Assembly: GCF_000300195.1 (NCBI RefSeq)
Contig: NZ_AMQH01000012.1
Coordinates: 514,330-578,329 of the forward strand
Length of the DNA: 64,000 bases
Direction: 5' to 3'
Source of the DNA: Clostridium tunisiense TJ
GTDB taxonomy: Bacteria > Bacillota > Clostridia > Clostridiales > Clostridiaceae
The translations under genes were made by a program, and so were the position numbers. Below are positions 33,540 to 41,846 of this stretch, piece after piece. Every line of letters starts with the position of its first letter. Positions within the stretch are counted from its first letter, which is position 1. The notes below the pieces were generated by a model. The model was not told the DNA's origin. It searched no databases and was given only the letters and a program-made list of their open reading frames with translations.

Positions 33540-33905
33540 TTAGAAAGTAGTTTGTTTATGACCACAATAGGGACAATACTCGTACTGTCCATTCAAAGAT
33601 TTTTTACAGCTTTCACATAGTTTTTCTACATGAATAGGTGATAAGTCCCAATAAGTAAATTTAACATGATTTTTTATACTTGCTTCATATCCCTTATCCT
33701 TATTAATACCATATAGGGAATCACAATTTTTGCAGAGTAAGTAGTAATTATGTTCCCATTTGAACACAGGTAAAAAGAAAAAATGGAATCTGTTATAACT
33801 ATGTAAAAGGAATAAATGATTTACATTACAGTTAGGACATTGAACTTCTACTTCCCTTAAGATCTCCTCTTTATTATCTAATCCCATTACACCAATGAAA
33901 AACAT
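33540..33905 (-). CDS. Zinc-ribbon protein
   Basis: A 121-residue soluble protein with three CxxC pairs and a terminal CPYCGHKQ: CPNCNVNHLF near residue 19, CKNCDSLYG near 58, CESCKKSL near 97 and CPYCGH near 112. They form at least two zinc ribbons. The aromatic-rich segment between (FHFFFLPVFKWEHNYYLLC) is typical of small zinc-ribbon proteins of unknown role. ATG ends at 33905 behind AAGGAGG on the minus strand. Confidence 0.8.
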   Translation of the reverse strand: MFFIGVMGLDNKEEILREVEVQCPNCNVNHLFLLHSYNRFHFFFLPVFKWEHNYYLLCKNCDSLYGINKDKGYEASIKNHVKFTYWDLSPIHVEKLCESCKKSLNGQYEYCPYCGHKQTTF

Positions 33906-34052
33906 GGGTCAACCTCCTTATATAATAGTCAGCCATTTAATTTGATTTTTATAGAATATATTATAATTCATAGGCAAAACATATTAAATAGATTAATAAC
34001 TAGTATATGAAAATTTCTATATCAATATAATTATTTTATTTGAGGTGATTTT

Positions 34053-35453
34053 ATGAGTATAAACGGTTTCTATTTAATGCCTCATCCTCCTGTTGTGATT
34101 CCTAACATTGGAAAGGGTGAAGAAGAAAAGATAAAAAAAACAAAAGATTCATTAAACTTAGTAGCATTAGATATCAAAGAAAAAAGCCCCGAAGTAATTA
34201 TAGTAATTACTCCTCATGGAACTATGTTTGGAGATGCTGTAGCACTAGTTTATGAAGATACAATTAAAGGTGATCTGAAAAAGTTTGGTGAGCATAGTAT
34301 TTCAATGGAGCTAGAAATTCATAAAAAGCTTACAAGTAAAATATATGAACTGGCTATAGAAGAAGATATTCCTTCTATCATGGCTACAGATGATTTTTTA
34401 AGAAAGTTTAATTCTAAGGTTGAAATAGACCATGGGGTTTTTGTACCATTATACTTTGTAAATCAAGCTTTGGAAAACTATAAAATTGTACATATCACTT
34501 ATGCACCCCTTAGCGATCTAGAACTTTATAAGTTTGGAATATGTATAAATAAAGCTGTAGAACTTATTGATGTAAATGCAGTTCTAATAGCTAGTGGGGA
34601 CTTATCTCATAGGCTTAAAAAAGGTGGCCCTTATGATTATAACCCTTATGGTGAAGTATTTGATAAAGAATTCTTATTGAATCTGCAAGAGGGAAATCTT
34701 ATGGGAATTATAAGTATGGATAAAAAAACTATGGAAGGTGCTGGTGAGTGTGGAAGAAGGTCTGTACTAATGTTGTTAGGTGCATTAGATAAAAATAAGT
34801 TCAAAGGTGAATTACTAAGTTATGAAGGAACTTTTGGAGTAGGTTATGGTGTAATGAATTTCATTCCAACTAGTATTGAAGATTCTAAGACTGAAAAAAT
34901 TGAAGAACTAAAAAAATCCTTATATGAGAAAAAGCTCAGAGCAAAAGATTTATATGTAAGGCTAGCCTGGGAAAGTTTGGCCTATTACTTGACTTCTGGA
35001 AGAGAACTTGAGTATATTCCTGATTACGTAACCAATGAAATGAGAGAAATAAAAAGGGGTGTGTTTGTATCTCTAAAAAAAGGTGGAGAGTTAAGAGGGT
35101 GCATTGGAACAATACTTCCTGTAACCAATTCAGTGGCTGAGGAAATAATTAGAAACGCCATCGAAGCAGGTGTCAACGACCCAAGATTTTATAGAGTGGA
35201 AGAACATGAGTTAATGGATATAGATATTTCTGTTGATGTACTTACCGAGCCAGAAGAGGCTGATAAAGAAGATTTAGACCCTAGGAAATATGGGGTTATT
35301 GTTAAAGATAATGGGAAAACAGGCCTTCTCCTCCCAGATTTACAAGGAGTTAATACTATAGAAGAGCAATTATCAATTGCCTTACAAAAGGCAGGCATAA
35401 CTTCAGGGGAATATACTATAGAAAAATTCGAAGTTATAAGGCACCTTGAGTAA
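34053..35453 (+). CDS. AmmeMemoRadiSam protein: extradiol dioxygenase-like domain fused to AMMECR1
   Basis: A 466-residue two-domain protein. Residues 1-270 are a LigB/Memo-like class III extradiol dioxygenase fold (LMPHPPVVIP, VITPHGTMFGDAV, DHGVFVPLYF, ASGDLSHRLKKGGPYDYNPYGEVFD, GECGRRSVLMLLGAL), keeping histidines that could bind a metal. Residues 285-466 are an AMMECR1 domain (LAWESLAYYLTSG, GVFVSLKKGGELRGCIGT, RFYRVEEHELMDIDISVDVL). The following gene is the radical SAM member of the same system. The family is widespread in anaerobes and archaea and its reaction was unknown to my knowledge. ATG 34053 has GAGGTGA (34041-34047). Confidence 0.92.
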   Translation: MSINGFYLMPHPPVVIPNIGKGEEEKIKKTKDSLNLVALDIKEKSPEVIIVITPHGTMFGDAVALVYEDTIKGDLKKFGEHSISMELEIHKKLTSKIYELAIEEDIPSIMATDDFLRKFNSKVEIDHGVFVPLYFVNQALENYKIVHITYAPLSDLELYKFGICINKAVELIDVNAVLIASGDLSHRLKKGGPYDYNPYGEVFDKEFLLNLQEGNLMGIISMDKKTMEGAGECGRRSVLMLLGALDKNKFKGELLSYEGTFGVGYGVMNFIPTSIEDSKTEKIEELKKSLYEKKLRAKDLYVRLAWESLAYYLTSGRELEYIPDYVTNEMREIKRGVFVSLKKGGELRGCIGTILPVTNSVAEEIIRNAIEAGVNDPRFYRVEEHELMDIDISVDVLTEPEEADKEDLDPRKYGVIVKDNGKTGLLLPDLQGVNTIEEQLSIALQKAGITSGEYTIEKFEVIRHLE

Positions 35454-35472
35454 TAGGAGAGGAAGTCATAAG

Positions 35473-36327
35473 ATGAAGAAAAATGCAATGTTTTATGAAA
35501 AACTTGGGGAGAAGATTCATTGTTTCTTGTGTCCCCACAATTGTATTATTGATAAAAATAATTTTGGTAAATGTAGAGTTAGAATTAATGAAGATGATAA
35601 ATTATATACAATTAACTATGGAGAAGTTACATCTATCTCCATGGATCCTATCGAAAAGAAGCCTCTTCATTACTTTAAACCTTCTACAAATATATTATCC
35701 ATTGGTTCCTTTGGGTGTAATTTTACTTGTGGCTTTTGTCAAAACCACAGTATTTCTCATGTTGAGGCCCCTAGTGAATTCTTTTCAAAAGAAAAGTTAG
35801 TTCAGTTAATATTGACCTTAGAAGATAATATTGGGATAGCATTTACATACAATGAGCCCTCTATATGGTATGAGTATGTGTATGAAGTTTCAAAACTTTT
35901 GAAAGAAACTAGTGAAGATAAATCTGTTGTCCTTGTAACTAATGGCTATATTAGTGAAGAACCTCTTAAGGAGCTTTTACCTTATGTAGATGCAATGAAT
36001 ATTGATCTTAAGAGCTATAACAATGACTATTATAATAAGGTGTGTGGTGGTAATTTAACTCCTGTTCTTAAAACCATAGAACAAGCTGCTAAAAACTGTC
36101 ATGTAGAAGTAACAAATTTGCTAGTAAGCAATGAACATCATTCAATTGAGGATATTGAGAGTATTTCTAAGTTTTTAAGCAATATTGATAAAAATATTCC
36201 TCTCCATTTATCTAGATATTTTCCAAGGTATAAAATGAACAATCCTGCAACCACCATTGAAACTATGGTAGCTGCTGAAGAAATTGCAAAGAAATACCTT
36301 AATAGGGTATCATTAGGGAATATATAG
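35473..36327 (+). CDS. AmmeMemoRadiSam system radical SAM enzyme
   Basis: A 284-residue radical SAM protein related to pyruvate formate-lyase activating enzymes. The cluster-binding motif is CNFTCGFCQNHSISH (CxxxCxxC); an N-terminal CFLCPHNCIIDKNNFGKC segment offers additional cysteines, and the middle reads AFTYNEPSIWYEYVYE and MNIDLKSYNNDYYNKVCGG. It uses S-adenosylmethionine and a [4Fe-4S] cluster to make a radical, on an unknown substrate. ATG 35473 follows GGAGAGGAAG (35455-35464); the frame's earlier TTG lacks a site. It lies 19 bases behind its partner. Confidence 0.92.
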   Translation: MKKNAMFYEKLGEKIHCFLCPHNCIIDKNNFGKCRVRINEDDKLYTINYGEVTSISMDPIEKKPLHYFKPSTNILSIGSFGCNFTCGFCQNHSISHVEAPSEFFSKEKLVQLILTLEDNIGIAFTYNEPSIWYEYVYEVSKLLKETSEDKSVVLVTNGYISEEPLKELLPYVDAMNIDLKSYNNDYYNKVCGGNLTPVLKTIEQAAKNCHVEVTNLLVSNEHHSIEDIESISKFLSNIDKNIPLHLSRYFPRYKMNNPATTIETMVAAEEIAKKYLNRVSLGNI

Positions 36328-36540
36328 TTTTACTATCCATGCTGACACAAACCATTGGTTATGCGTTTCGAAATTGCATTTGCTGATGGGCTGATTTTTT
36401 CATAGATTTTATAAGTTATATTCTAAGAAATAAAATGCTATATTTAATTAGCTATGACCTATTAAAATTCTGAAATAAGGAAACAAGTTATTATCCTGTG
36501 AATATACTTATAATAGACAAACTTTTGGGGGAGGTCTATT

Positions 36541-36618
36541 ATGGGTGAATTTATAACAATTTCTTTTATACTTATAGCTATGATTTTATGCGGCTTGAGT
36601 CAAGAGGAAAAAAATTAA
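36541..36618 (+). CDS. 25-residue single-helix membrane peptide
   Basis: ATG 36541 is preceded by an excellent ribosome site GGGGGAGG (36527-36534) and a TATAAT box at 36509-36514. It encodes a 25-residue peptide: short polar start, one hydrophobic helix (ITISFILIAMILCG), then a charged tail SQEEKN. A terminator follows 65 bases later, so the peptide has its own complete transcription unit. Size and shape fit small membrane regulators, KdpF-like subunits or type I toxins; I do not recognise the family. A weak -35 and the tiny size leave some doubt. Confidence 0.62.
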   Translation: MGEFITISFILIAMILCGLSQEEKN

Positions 36619-36682
36619 TTTTAATATGAGTACTTAAAATTAATTTTAAAATTATCCTTAACTTATATTTTAATTAACTTTT

Positions 36683-36730
36683 AACCATGCACCCTTGGGT
36701 TTAATATGTGAGTGTATGGTTTTTATTTTT
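36683..36730 (+). terminator. Intrinsic terminator
   Basis: AACCATGCAC (36683-36692) pairs with GTGTATGGTT (36712-36721), one G-U pair, followed by a T-rich tract. Confidence 0.85.
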
Positions 36731-36875
36731 TAGAAGACATTTTAATATTCTTTAAGGTATTACTTAAAGAATTGTAAACTTACTGTAAAGAATACCTTAA
36801 AAACTACGATGTTAGTTTTGTTATGTTAAAATGAAGAAGAAAAGTATTTTCAAATATAATATAGGGGGATAAGCA

Positions 36876-37364
36876 ATGATACCTAAATATGAAACCTTAT
36901 ACTTATATCAAATATGCGACATAAACTTGTCTTCTAGAGTAAATAATTTACCTATAGAAGCAACGCAAACGTATACACTAATTGATAATGAGTGTATAGA
37001 TGATAAACAATGCAAAATAATTAAAACTAAAACTATTGAAAATAACTTAGAAAGTTCAAGTGAATATTTTAAAGCCTATAGAGGTGATTTTATCCTTTGC
37101 TTGAAGCAAAACTTTATTAAAGGCGACTTAACTGCTGCTTTTATTGAAGATGAAGAGGTATTAGTAACAAATAACTTTGCTATACTAACTCCAAAAGAAT
37201 ATATACACAGTGATTTGATAATGTGGGCTTTCCACCAAGATTATGTTATTTCTCAAATTAAGCCTCTTAACATTGGGAGAAACTTTTTTCAGGTAACAGC
37301 AGATGAATTATCAAAAATTTTAATTCCTGTTGAAATATATGCAGATAATAATAGTAACAGCTAA
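36876..37364 (+). CDS. HsdS-like single target-recognition-domain protein
   Basis: A 162-residue soluble protein resembling one target recognition domain of a type I restriction specificity subunit: a beta-rich start, YRGDFILCLKQNFIKGDLTAAFIEDEEVLVTNNFAIL (like the GDILxS ... AxIxxxxxxxSxNLxxI pattern), then SDLIMWAFHQDYVISQIKP and FFQVTADELSKILIPVE. A full HsdS has two such domains and about 400 residues, and no hsdM or hsdR is nearby. ATG 36876 follows AGGGGGA (36863-36869). It may be a DNA-binding orphan or a family that only shares the fold. Confidence 0.55.
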   Translation: MIPKYETLYLYQICDINLSSRVNNLPIEATQTYTLIDNECIDDKQCKIIKTKTIENNLESSSEYFKAYRGDFILCLKQNFIKGDLTAAFIEDEEVLVTNNFAILTPKEYIHSDLIMWAFHQDYVISQIKPLNIGRNFFQVTADELSKILIPVEIYADNNSNS

Positions 37365-37370
37365 TAGTAT

Positions 37371-37404
37371 AAAAAGGTTTGCACATCATAATGCAAACCT
37401 TTTT
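37371..37404 (+). terminator. Intrinsic terminator
   Basis: AAAAAGGTTTGCA (37371-37383) pairs perfectly with TGCAAACCTTTTT (37392-37404). Confidence 0.93.
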
Positions 37405-37512
37405 ATTATTGTTAATAAACATTTGATAATGATAAAAATTATTACTAACTTTCTAAGAAACCAGTAAAGTCATTGGAAAAATATACGAAATTTGTAGAAA
37501 GGGAGGAAATAA

Positions 37513-37686
37513 GTAGATCCCATTAATTATCTTGTTTACATATTGAATAAAGAAAAAAATGAAAAGTTAAATGAGAAAGTAGACTTATATATGTTTGAAG
37601 ACTATGAATTACTGTTAGTTATTAAAGCTACAGATGGCATGAGTGCTATTTACAGAATCAATAAAATCTATAGCCACACAGACTAA
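37513..37686 (+). pseudogene. Small ORF with a damaged start codon
   Basis: A strong GGGAGGA (37501-37507) is followed at normal spacing by GTA (37513-37515) and an open frame of 56 codons (NYLVYILNKEKNEKLNEK, LYMFEDYELLLVIKATDG) ending at TAA 37686. No ATG, GTG or TTG occurs in the right place; GTA may be a mutated GTG. The first usable start would be TTG 37543. Family unknown. Confidence 0.4.
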
Positions 37687-37715
37687 GTTTTTAGCCTTGA
37701 ACTCTTCTATTGAAG

Positions 37716-37749
37716 CTGCAAAACAGGGGAGCAGCCACCGGTTTTGCAG
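37716..37749 (+). promoter_or_regulatory. Hairpin with GC-rich loop upstream of the metal operon
   Basis: CTGCAAAAC (37716-37724) pairs with GTTTTGCAG (37741-37749); the 16-base loop AGGGGAGCAGCCACCG is unusually GC-rich here. It lies before the arsR promoter and has no T run. Role unknown. Confidence 0.35.
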
Positions 37750-37793
37750 TAATAGCTTAATTGGCCTAATAAATTATTAAATACTAGATAATA

Positions 37794-37852
37794 TTGACAT
37801 TCTTAATGCATAGTTTTACTATTTAAACATAAACAGGGTTCACCTTTAAACA
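37794..37852 (+). promoter_or_regulatory. Promoter and candidate ArsR operator
   Basis: TTGACA (37794-37799), 17 bases, then TACTAT (37817-37822) make a good vegetative promoter. TTTAAACA occurs at 37822-37829 and again at 37845-37852, a direct repeat straddling the transcription start, a plausible binding site for the regulator encoded just downstream. Confidence 0.6.
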
Positions 37853-37878
37853 GAATTTAAATCATTAGGGAGGAAAGC

Positions 37879-38238
37879 ATGGAGAATTTAATTAATGATG
37901 TTTGCAGTTGTAATTTTATTCATGAGGATGTAGTAAATAGGGTGAAAGATAATATTTTAGATGAAAATACTATAAATAGCTTATCTGAGCTTTTTAAAGC
38001 TATAGCTGATCCTACTAGAATTAAAATCATTAATATTCTAATAAATACCGAAGCTTGTGTATGCGATATTGCGGCCTTGCTAAATATGACACAATCCGCT
38101 ATTTCACACCAACTAAGAGTTTTAAAATCAGCTAGGTTAGTAAAATACAGAAAAGAAGGAAAGGTAGTATATTACTCTCTAGATGATTATCATGTTAATG
38201 ATATTTTTGAAAAAGGTCTAAATCACGTAAGAGAGTAA
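37879..38238 (+). CDS. ArsR/SmtB-family metal-sensing repressor (CadC-like)
   Basis: A 119-residue winged helix-turn-helix repressor. Cysteines C9 and C11 in the N-terminal arm and C60-V-C62 in the ACVCDIAAL helix match the alpha3N metal site of CadC, which binds cadmium, lead or zinc. The DNA-recognition region is MTQSAISHQLRVLKSARLV followed by the wing YRKEGKVVYYSL. All expected ligands are present. Metal binding should release DNA and permit expression of the operon. It precedes the P-type ATPase homologue by 21 bases. ATG 37879 follows GGGAGGA (37868-37874). Confidence 0.92.
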   Translation: MENLINDVCSCNFIHEDVVNRVKDNILDENTINSLSELFKAIADPTRIKIINILINTEACVCDIAALLNMTQSAISHQLRVLKSARLVKYRKEGKVVYYSLDDYHVNDIFEKGLNHVRE

Positions 38239-38259
38239 CAAGCTTTAGGAGGAAATTTT

Positions 38260-40458
38260 ATGAGTAAGAGTCTAAGAAAACTTTATGAACTCTCTGGTTT
38301 AGATTCAGAAAGTTTTAGTATTAAAATAGAAAATGAAATAGGTAAATTGCCTTATGTAAAAAGTGTATTAGTTAACTCTCTTACATCTAGGGCAATAGTT
38401 GAGCATGATAGTGAAATTCATAAGGAAAAAGTTTTCAAGGACATTTGCGCTATTATCAATACTTTGAACATAGATATAATACTTAAGGAAATAGAACGAA
38501 ATGATGATATAGATGAACATCCTTTAGATTCAAATGAGGCTATTACACAGGAGGAAATTCACGTAAGTGAAAATCAATATTTAAAGGCAAACCACAAAAA
38601 TAAATTTGCTAAACTAAAGGTTTTTATATTTTTTGTTGGTTTGGTAATAGCATTTATGGGAACTCTGATAAATAATGCAATAGGAACAGTTCTACTCATC
38701 ATTACATATTTAATCGTCAGTAGTGATGTTTTATTAAAGACTATTAAAAATACTATTAAGCGAAAATTTTTTAATGAGGAATTCTTAATAGCTTTTGTAT
38801 CTATTGCATTACTTTTAGTTGGGAGATTTTCAGAAGCAGTATTAGTTATATTATTTTATGAAGGAGTAACATTTCTAAAAGAGCTTATTTTAAATAAATC
38901 AAAAAAACAAATCAATGAATTAATGAATATCAAACAAGATTCTGTAAGTATAAGAGGTATTAATGGAGAAATTGTATTTGTCAAAGTAGAGGAAATAAAA
39001 ACCAATGATATTGTAATTGTTAGGCCTGGTGAGAAAATTCCTGTTGATGGTATTGTTTATAAGGGCACATCTCTCATTGATAATTCCATAATAAATGATG
39101 AAGTCAATATAATTAAAGTGAAGGAGAGAGATGAGGTAATCTCTGGAACCACTAACCAAACTGAACTAATAGAAATTAGAGCTACAAAAAAGTTTAAACA
39201 ATCTACAGCATACAAGATTATTGATATTATTGAGAATGTAACTTTCAATAATACTTTTACGGAAGAATTTATAACTAAATTTATTAAAGTTTTTATCCTT
39301 ATTATAATTTTTAGTGCAATATTATTAGGTATTCTAGCTCCAATTTTAACAGAAGGTTCAATTAATCAGTGGACATATAGGGCATTGATATTTTTAAGTC
39401 TCTCATTTCCATGGGCATTGATAGTTTCCATTCCTTTAATTTTCACAGGTGGTATTGAAACTACATTTAAAAATGGCATTATAATTAAGTCAAGAAATTA
39501 CTTAGAGTCAATAAAGAAAACAAATACCGTAGTTTTTGATAAAGCAGGAACTCTTACTGATGGATACTACCATGTGAGGAAGATTGTGCCTAAAGGTTAC
39601 ATTGCTGAGGATATGCTGTTAGAATATGCCGCTTATGCGGAACTATACTCTAATCACCCAATAGCAAAATCCATAATAAAAGCTTTTAAGGAATTAAGTA
39701 GCAGCAAGGTAATTGATAAATCAAGAATTAAATCCTTTGAAGAAATACCCGGAAAAGGGGTTAAAATTTATTTTGGTGATAGATACATTTATGCTGGTAA
39801 TCACAAATTAATGGAGGAGTATGATATCAGCTATGAAAAACCTAGTGAAGTTGGAACAATAATATATATTGCAATAAATCAGAATTTTGTTGGATATTTA
39901 GTAATATCTGATAAAATTAAAGAAACTTCGCCTAAGGCTATTGACGATTTAAAAAAAGTTGGTATTAAACGAATAATTATGATTACAGGTGACAATAAAA
40001 AAACTTCCGATTACGTTGGAGAAATTCTGAAAATTGATGAGGTGTATTCTGAATTATCTATACAAGAAAAAGTTGCTTTAATGGAAAATTTGGAAAATGG
40101 TAAGGCTGATAGGGGAGAAATTGTATTTGTTAGTGATGGAATTGTAAGTGATTTATCCGTAGAAAAAAATTATACAGCAGTTGGACTAGATGGATTTAAG
40201 TCTGATTTAGCTAAAGACACATATGATATATTAATTATGACTGATAATCCTCTTAAAATAGCAACTGCTATAAAAATATCCAAAAAAGTTCAAAACATTG
40301 CATCTCAAAACATAATTTTAGCAATAGCTATGAAAATCATGATACTAACATTTGTGGCTTTAGGACTGGCTTCAATGTGGATGGCAGTATTAGTAGAAAT
40401 AATTGTTACTGTAATCTCTATATTTAATAGTTTTAGAGTTAAAAAATTTAAAGAATAA
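38260..40458 (+). CDS. P1B-type metal ATPase homologue with degenerate motifs
   Basis: A 732-residue full-length relative of CadA-type heavy-metal ATPases with an open frame but altered functional motifs. The membrane CPC motif is F383-P384-W385; the actuator TGE loop reads N279-D280-E281; phosphorylation site DKTGT is D427-K-A-G-T; the hinge GDGxNDxP reads SDGIVSD (625-631); the last membrane motif lacks the usual ADVG. The N-terminal HMA-like domain (about 1-75) has no CxxC. HP (SNHPIAKS) and MITGDN are kept. Transport of Cd/Zn by the canonical mechanism looks impossible; a regulatory or binding role is conceivable. The partner CadC-like sensor is intact. Confidence 0.88.
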   Translation: MSKSLRKLYELSGLDSESFSIKIENEIGKLPYVKSVLVNSLTSRAIVEHDSEIHKEKVFKDICAIINTLNIDIILKEIERNDDIDEHPLDSNEAITQEEIHVSENQYLKANHKNKFAKLKVFIFFVGLVIAFMGTLINNAIGTVLLIITYLIVSSDVLLKTIKNTIKRKFFNEEFLIAFVSIALLLVGRFSEAVLVILFYEGVTFLKELILNKSKKQINELMNIKQDSVSIRGINGEIVFVKVEEIKTNDIVIVRPGEKIPVDGIVYKGTSLIDNSIINDEVNIIKVKERDEVISGTTNQTELIEIRATKKFKQSTAYKIIDIIENVTFNNTFTEEFITKFIKVFILIIIFSAILLGILAPILTEGSINQWTYRALIFLSLSFPWALIVSIPLIFTGGIETTFKNGIIIKSRNYLESIKKTNTVVFDKAGTLTDGYYHVRKIVPKGYIAEDMLLEYAAYAELYSNHPIAKSIIKAFKELSSSKVIDKSRIKSFEEIPGKGVKIYFGDRYIYAGNHKLMEEYDISYEKPSEVGTIIYIAINQNFVGYLVISDKIKETSPKAIDDLKKVGIKRIIMITGDNKKTSDYVGEILKIDEVYSELSIQEKVALMENLENGKADRGEIVFVSDGIVSDLSVEKNYTAVGLDGFKSDLAKDTYDILIMTDNPLKIATAIKISKKVQNIASQNIILAIAMKIMILTFVALGLASMWMAVLVEIIVTVISIFNSFRVKKFKE

Positions 40459-40464
40459 CTTTTT

Positions 40465-40489
40465 AAAAAGAGGGATAACCCCTCTTTTT
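40465..40489. terminator. Bidirectional terminator
   Basis: AAAAAGAGGG (40465-40474) pairs with CCCTCTTTTT (40480-40489), separating convergent genes. Confidence 0.88.
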
Positions 40490-41255
40490 ATCTTTTTAAC
40501 ATTATGGTTTTTACTGAAGCAAAAGCCTCTCTTACATAAAAATTAGGTGCACTTATTAATTTACTAGATGCAGGATATCTATAAATTTTAAATCCAACTT
40601 TTTCTCCAATATATTTAGCTCTAAACATATGAAAATTATTAGTGACTACAGCTATGTTTATTGGATTACTAATTTTGTGATCTCTATCTAATATTTCTTT
40701 GGTAAAAAGAAAGTTTTCATAAGTTGTGGTTGATTTATCTTCCATGATTATTAGATTATCAGGCACTTCATTAGATAATAGGAATTTTTTCATAGCAAGA
40801 GCTTCAGTTATATTTTCTCCTGGTCCTTGACCACCACTAACTACTATTTTAATATTTGGATATTTTTTATGCAGCTTAATGCTAGACTCAAGTCTAAGAC
40901 GTAGAGAAGCAGAAAGCTTATCACCATTTAGCCCAGCGCCTAGAACTAAGATATAGTCAGGCTTATAATCATCTTTAACACATCCGTTGTAAACTATTAG
41001 CACTTCCAGAGCCAAAAACAAGAATATACCCATAACCATTGAAAAATTGATTATTTTTTTTAATAATGGGGGAAGATAACTTAATAAATCAATGCTGTAA
41101 TAATTTAATAAAAAGACTACTATTAATGTACAACCTAATACTAGCCAAAATTCAGCAAAGGCCATTGACCAAAGTGATAATTTAAGAACGATAAAATAGA
41201 GAATTGATATAATACCTACTAGTAAAAATAATTTGTGAAACTTAAAGAAATACAA
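40488..41255 (-). CDS. YdcF/ElyC-family (DUF218) membrane protein
   Basis: A 255-residue protein with three or four N-terminal membrane helices (FLLVGIISILYFIVL, FAEFWLVLGCTLIVVFL, GIFLFLALEVLIV) and an extracytoplasmic DUF218 domain: PDYILVLGAGLNGDKLSASLRLRLE, KIVVSGGQGPGENITEA, and IAVVTNNFHMFRAKYI. Relatives such as ElyC and SanA affect envelope and peptidoglycan integrity. Translation starts at TTG (41255-41253) behind AGGGGTGA. Confidence 0.85.
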   Translation of the reverse strand: MYFFKFHKLFLLVGIISILYFIVLKLSLWSMAFAEFWLVLGCTLIVVFLLNYYSIDLLSYLPPLLKKIINFSMVMGIFLFLALEVLIVYNGCVKDDYKPDYILVLGAGLNGDKLSASLRLRLESSIKLHKKYPNIKIVVSGGQGPGENITEALAMKKFLLSNEVPDNLIIMEDKSTTTYENFLFTKEILDRDHKISNPINIAVVTNNFHMFRAKYIGEKVGFKIYRYPASSKLISAPNFYVREAFASVKTIMLKR

Positions 41256-41390
41256 ACAATCACCCCTGAATAATTTTATTATTAGTATATCATTACCTAG
41301 TAATTTTTTCCACAGGGTTTAAATTTAAAAGTTTTGTGCTATAATGTTGAAAGTAATGAATTTTATCTTTTTAAATGAGAGGTGAATTTA

Positions 41391-41699
41391 TTGAGTACAG
41401 AGTGTTTAACAACTTGTGAACTGTGTAAAAGAAGAGGAGTTAACCTCACTGAGCATCATCTTACCCCCAGGGAGGCTGGTGGTAGAAATTTACCAACTGC
41501 ATTACTTTGTACCACCTGTCATAAACAAATACATGCACTATTTACTAATAGGGATTTAGCACTTAATTTAAATACTTTGGAGAAGCTAGAAAGTAACGAT
41601 AAAATTAAGCGATATTTAAGCTGGGTAGAGAGGCAACCTCCTAGTGCAGAATTTACTATAAAAAAGTCTAGACATGTTAGAAAGAAAAATCGTAGATAA
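41391..41699 (+). CDS. HNH-type zinc protein (possible nuclease)
   Basis: A 102-residue protein with CELCKRR, EHHLTPREAGG and LLCTTCHKQIHALF, the two CxxC pairs and histidines of a compact HNH/zinc-finger fold, followed by a basic C-terminal tail (KKSRHVRKKNRR) suited to nucleic acid binding. TTG 41391 is preferred because GAGAGG (41377-41382) lies 8 bases upstream; GTG 41382 overlaps that site. A TATAAT box is at 41340-41345. Stand-alone gene with terminator; the target is unknown. Confidence 0.8.
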   Translation: MSTECLTTCELCKRRGVNLTEHHLTPREAGGRNLPTALLCTTCHKQIHALFTNRDLALNLNTLEKLESNDKIKRYLSWVERQPPSAEFTIKKSRHVRKKNRR

Positions 41700-41708
41700 A
41701 TATAGATA

Positions 41709-41733
41709 TACCGATGAAAACTCATCGGTATTT
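41709..41733 (+). terminator. Intrinsic terminator
   Basis: ACCGATGA pairs with TCATCGGT around AAAC, followed by ATTTTT. Confidence 0.9.
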
Positions 41734-41846
41734 TTGCTTGTAACGGTAGTTGAGTATTTTTAAAAAATTTGGACAAATTAAGAATAATAAAAGAAGTATT
41801 TATTATTTAAAATTTATGGTATAATGTTCCTTTGTGAGGTGATAAA

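Noticed and set aside
9934..37725. Shared 11-mer GCTGCAAAACA at 9934-9944 and 37715-37725
   Set aside because: An 11-base match between two sites in 64 kb is expected by chance, and the flanking bases do not agree.
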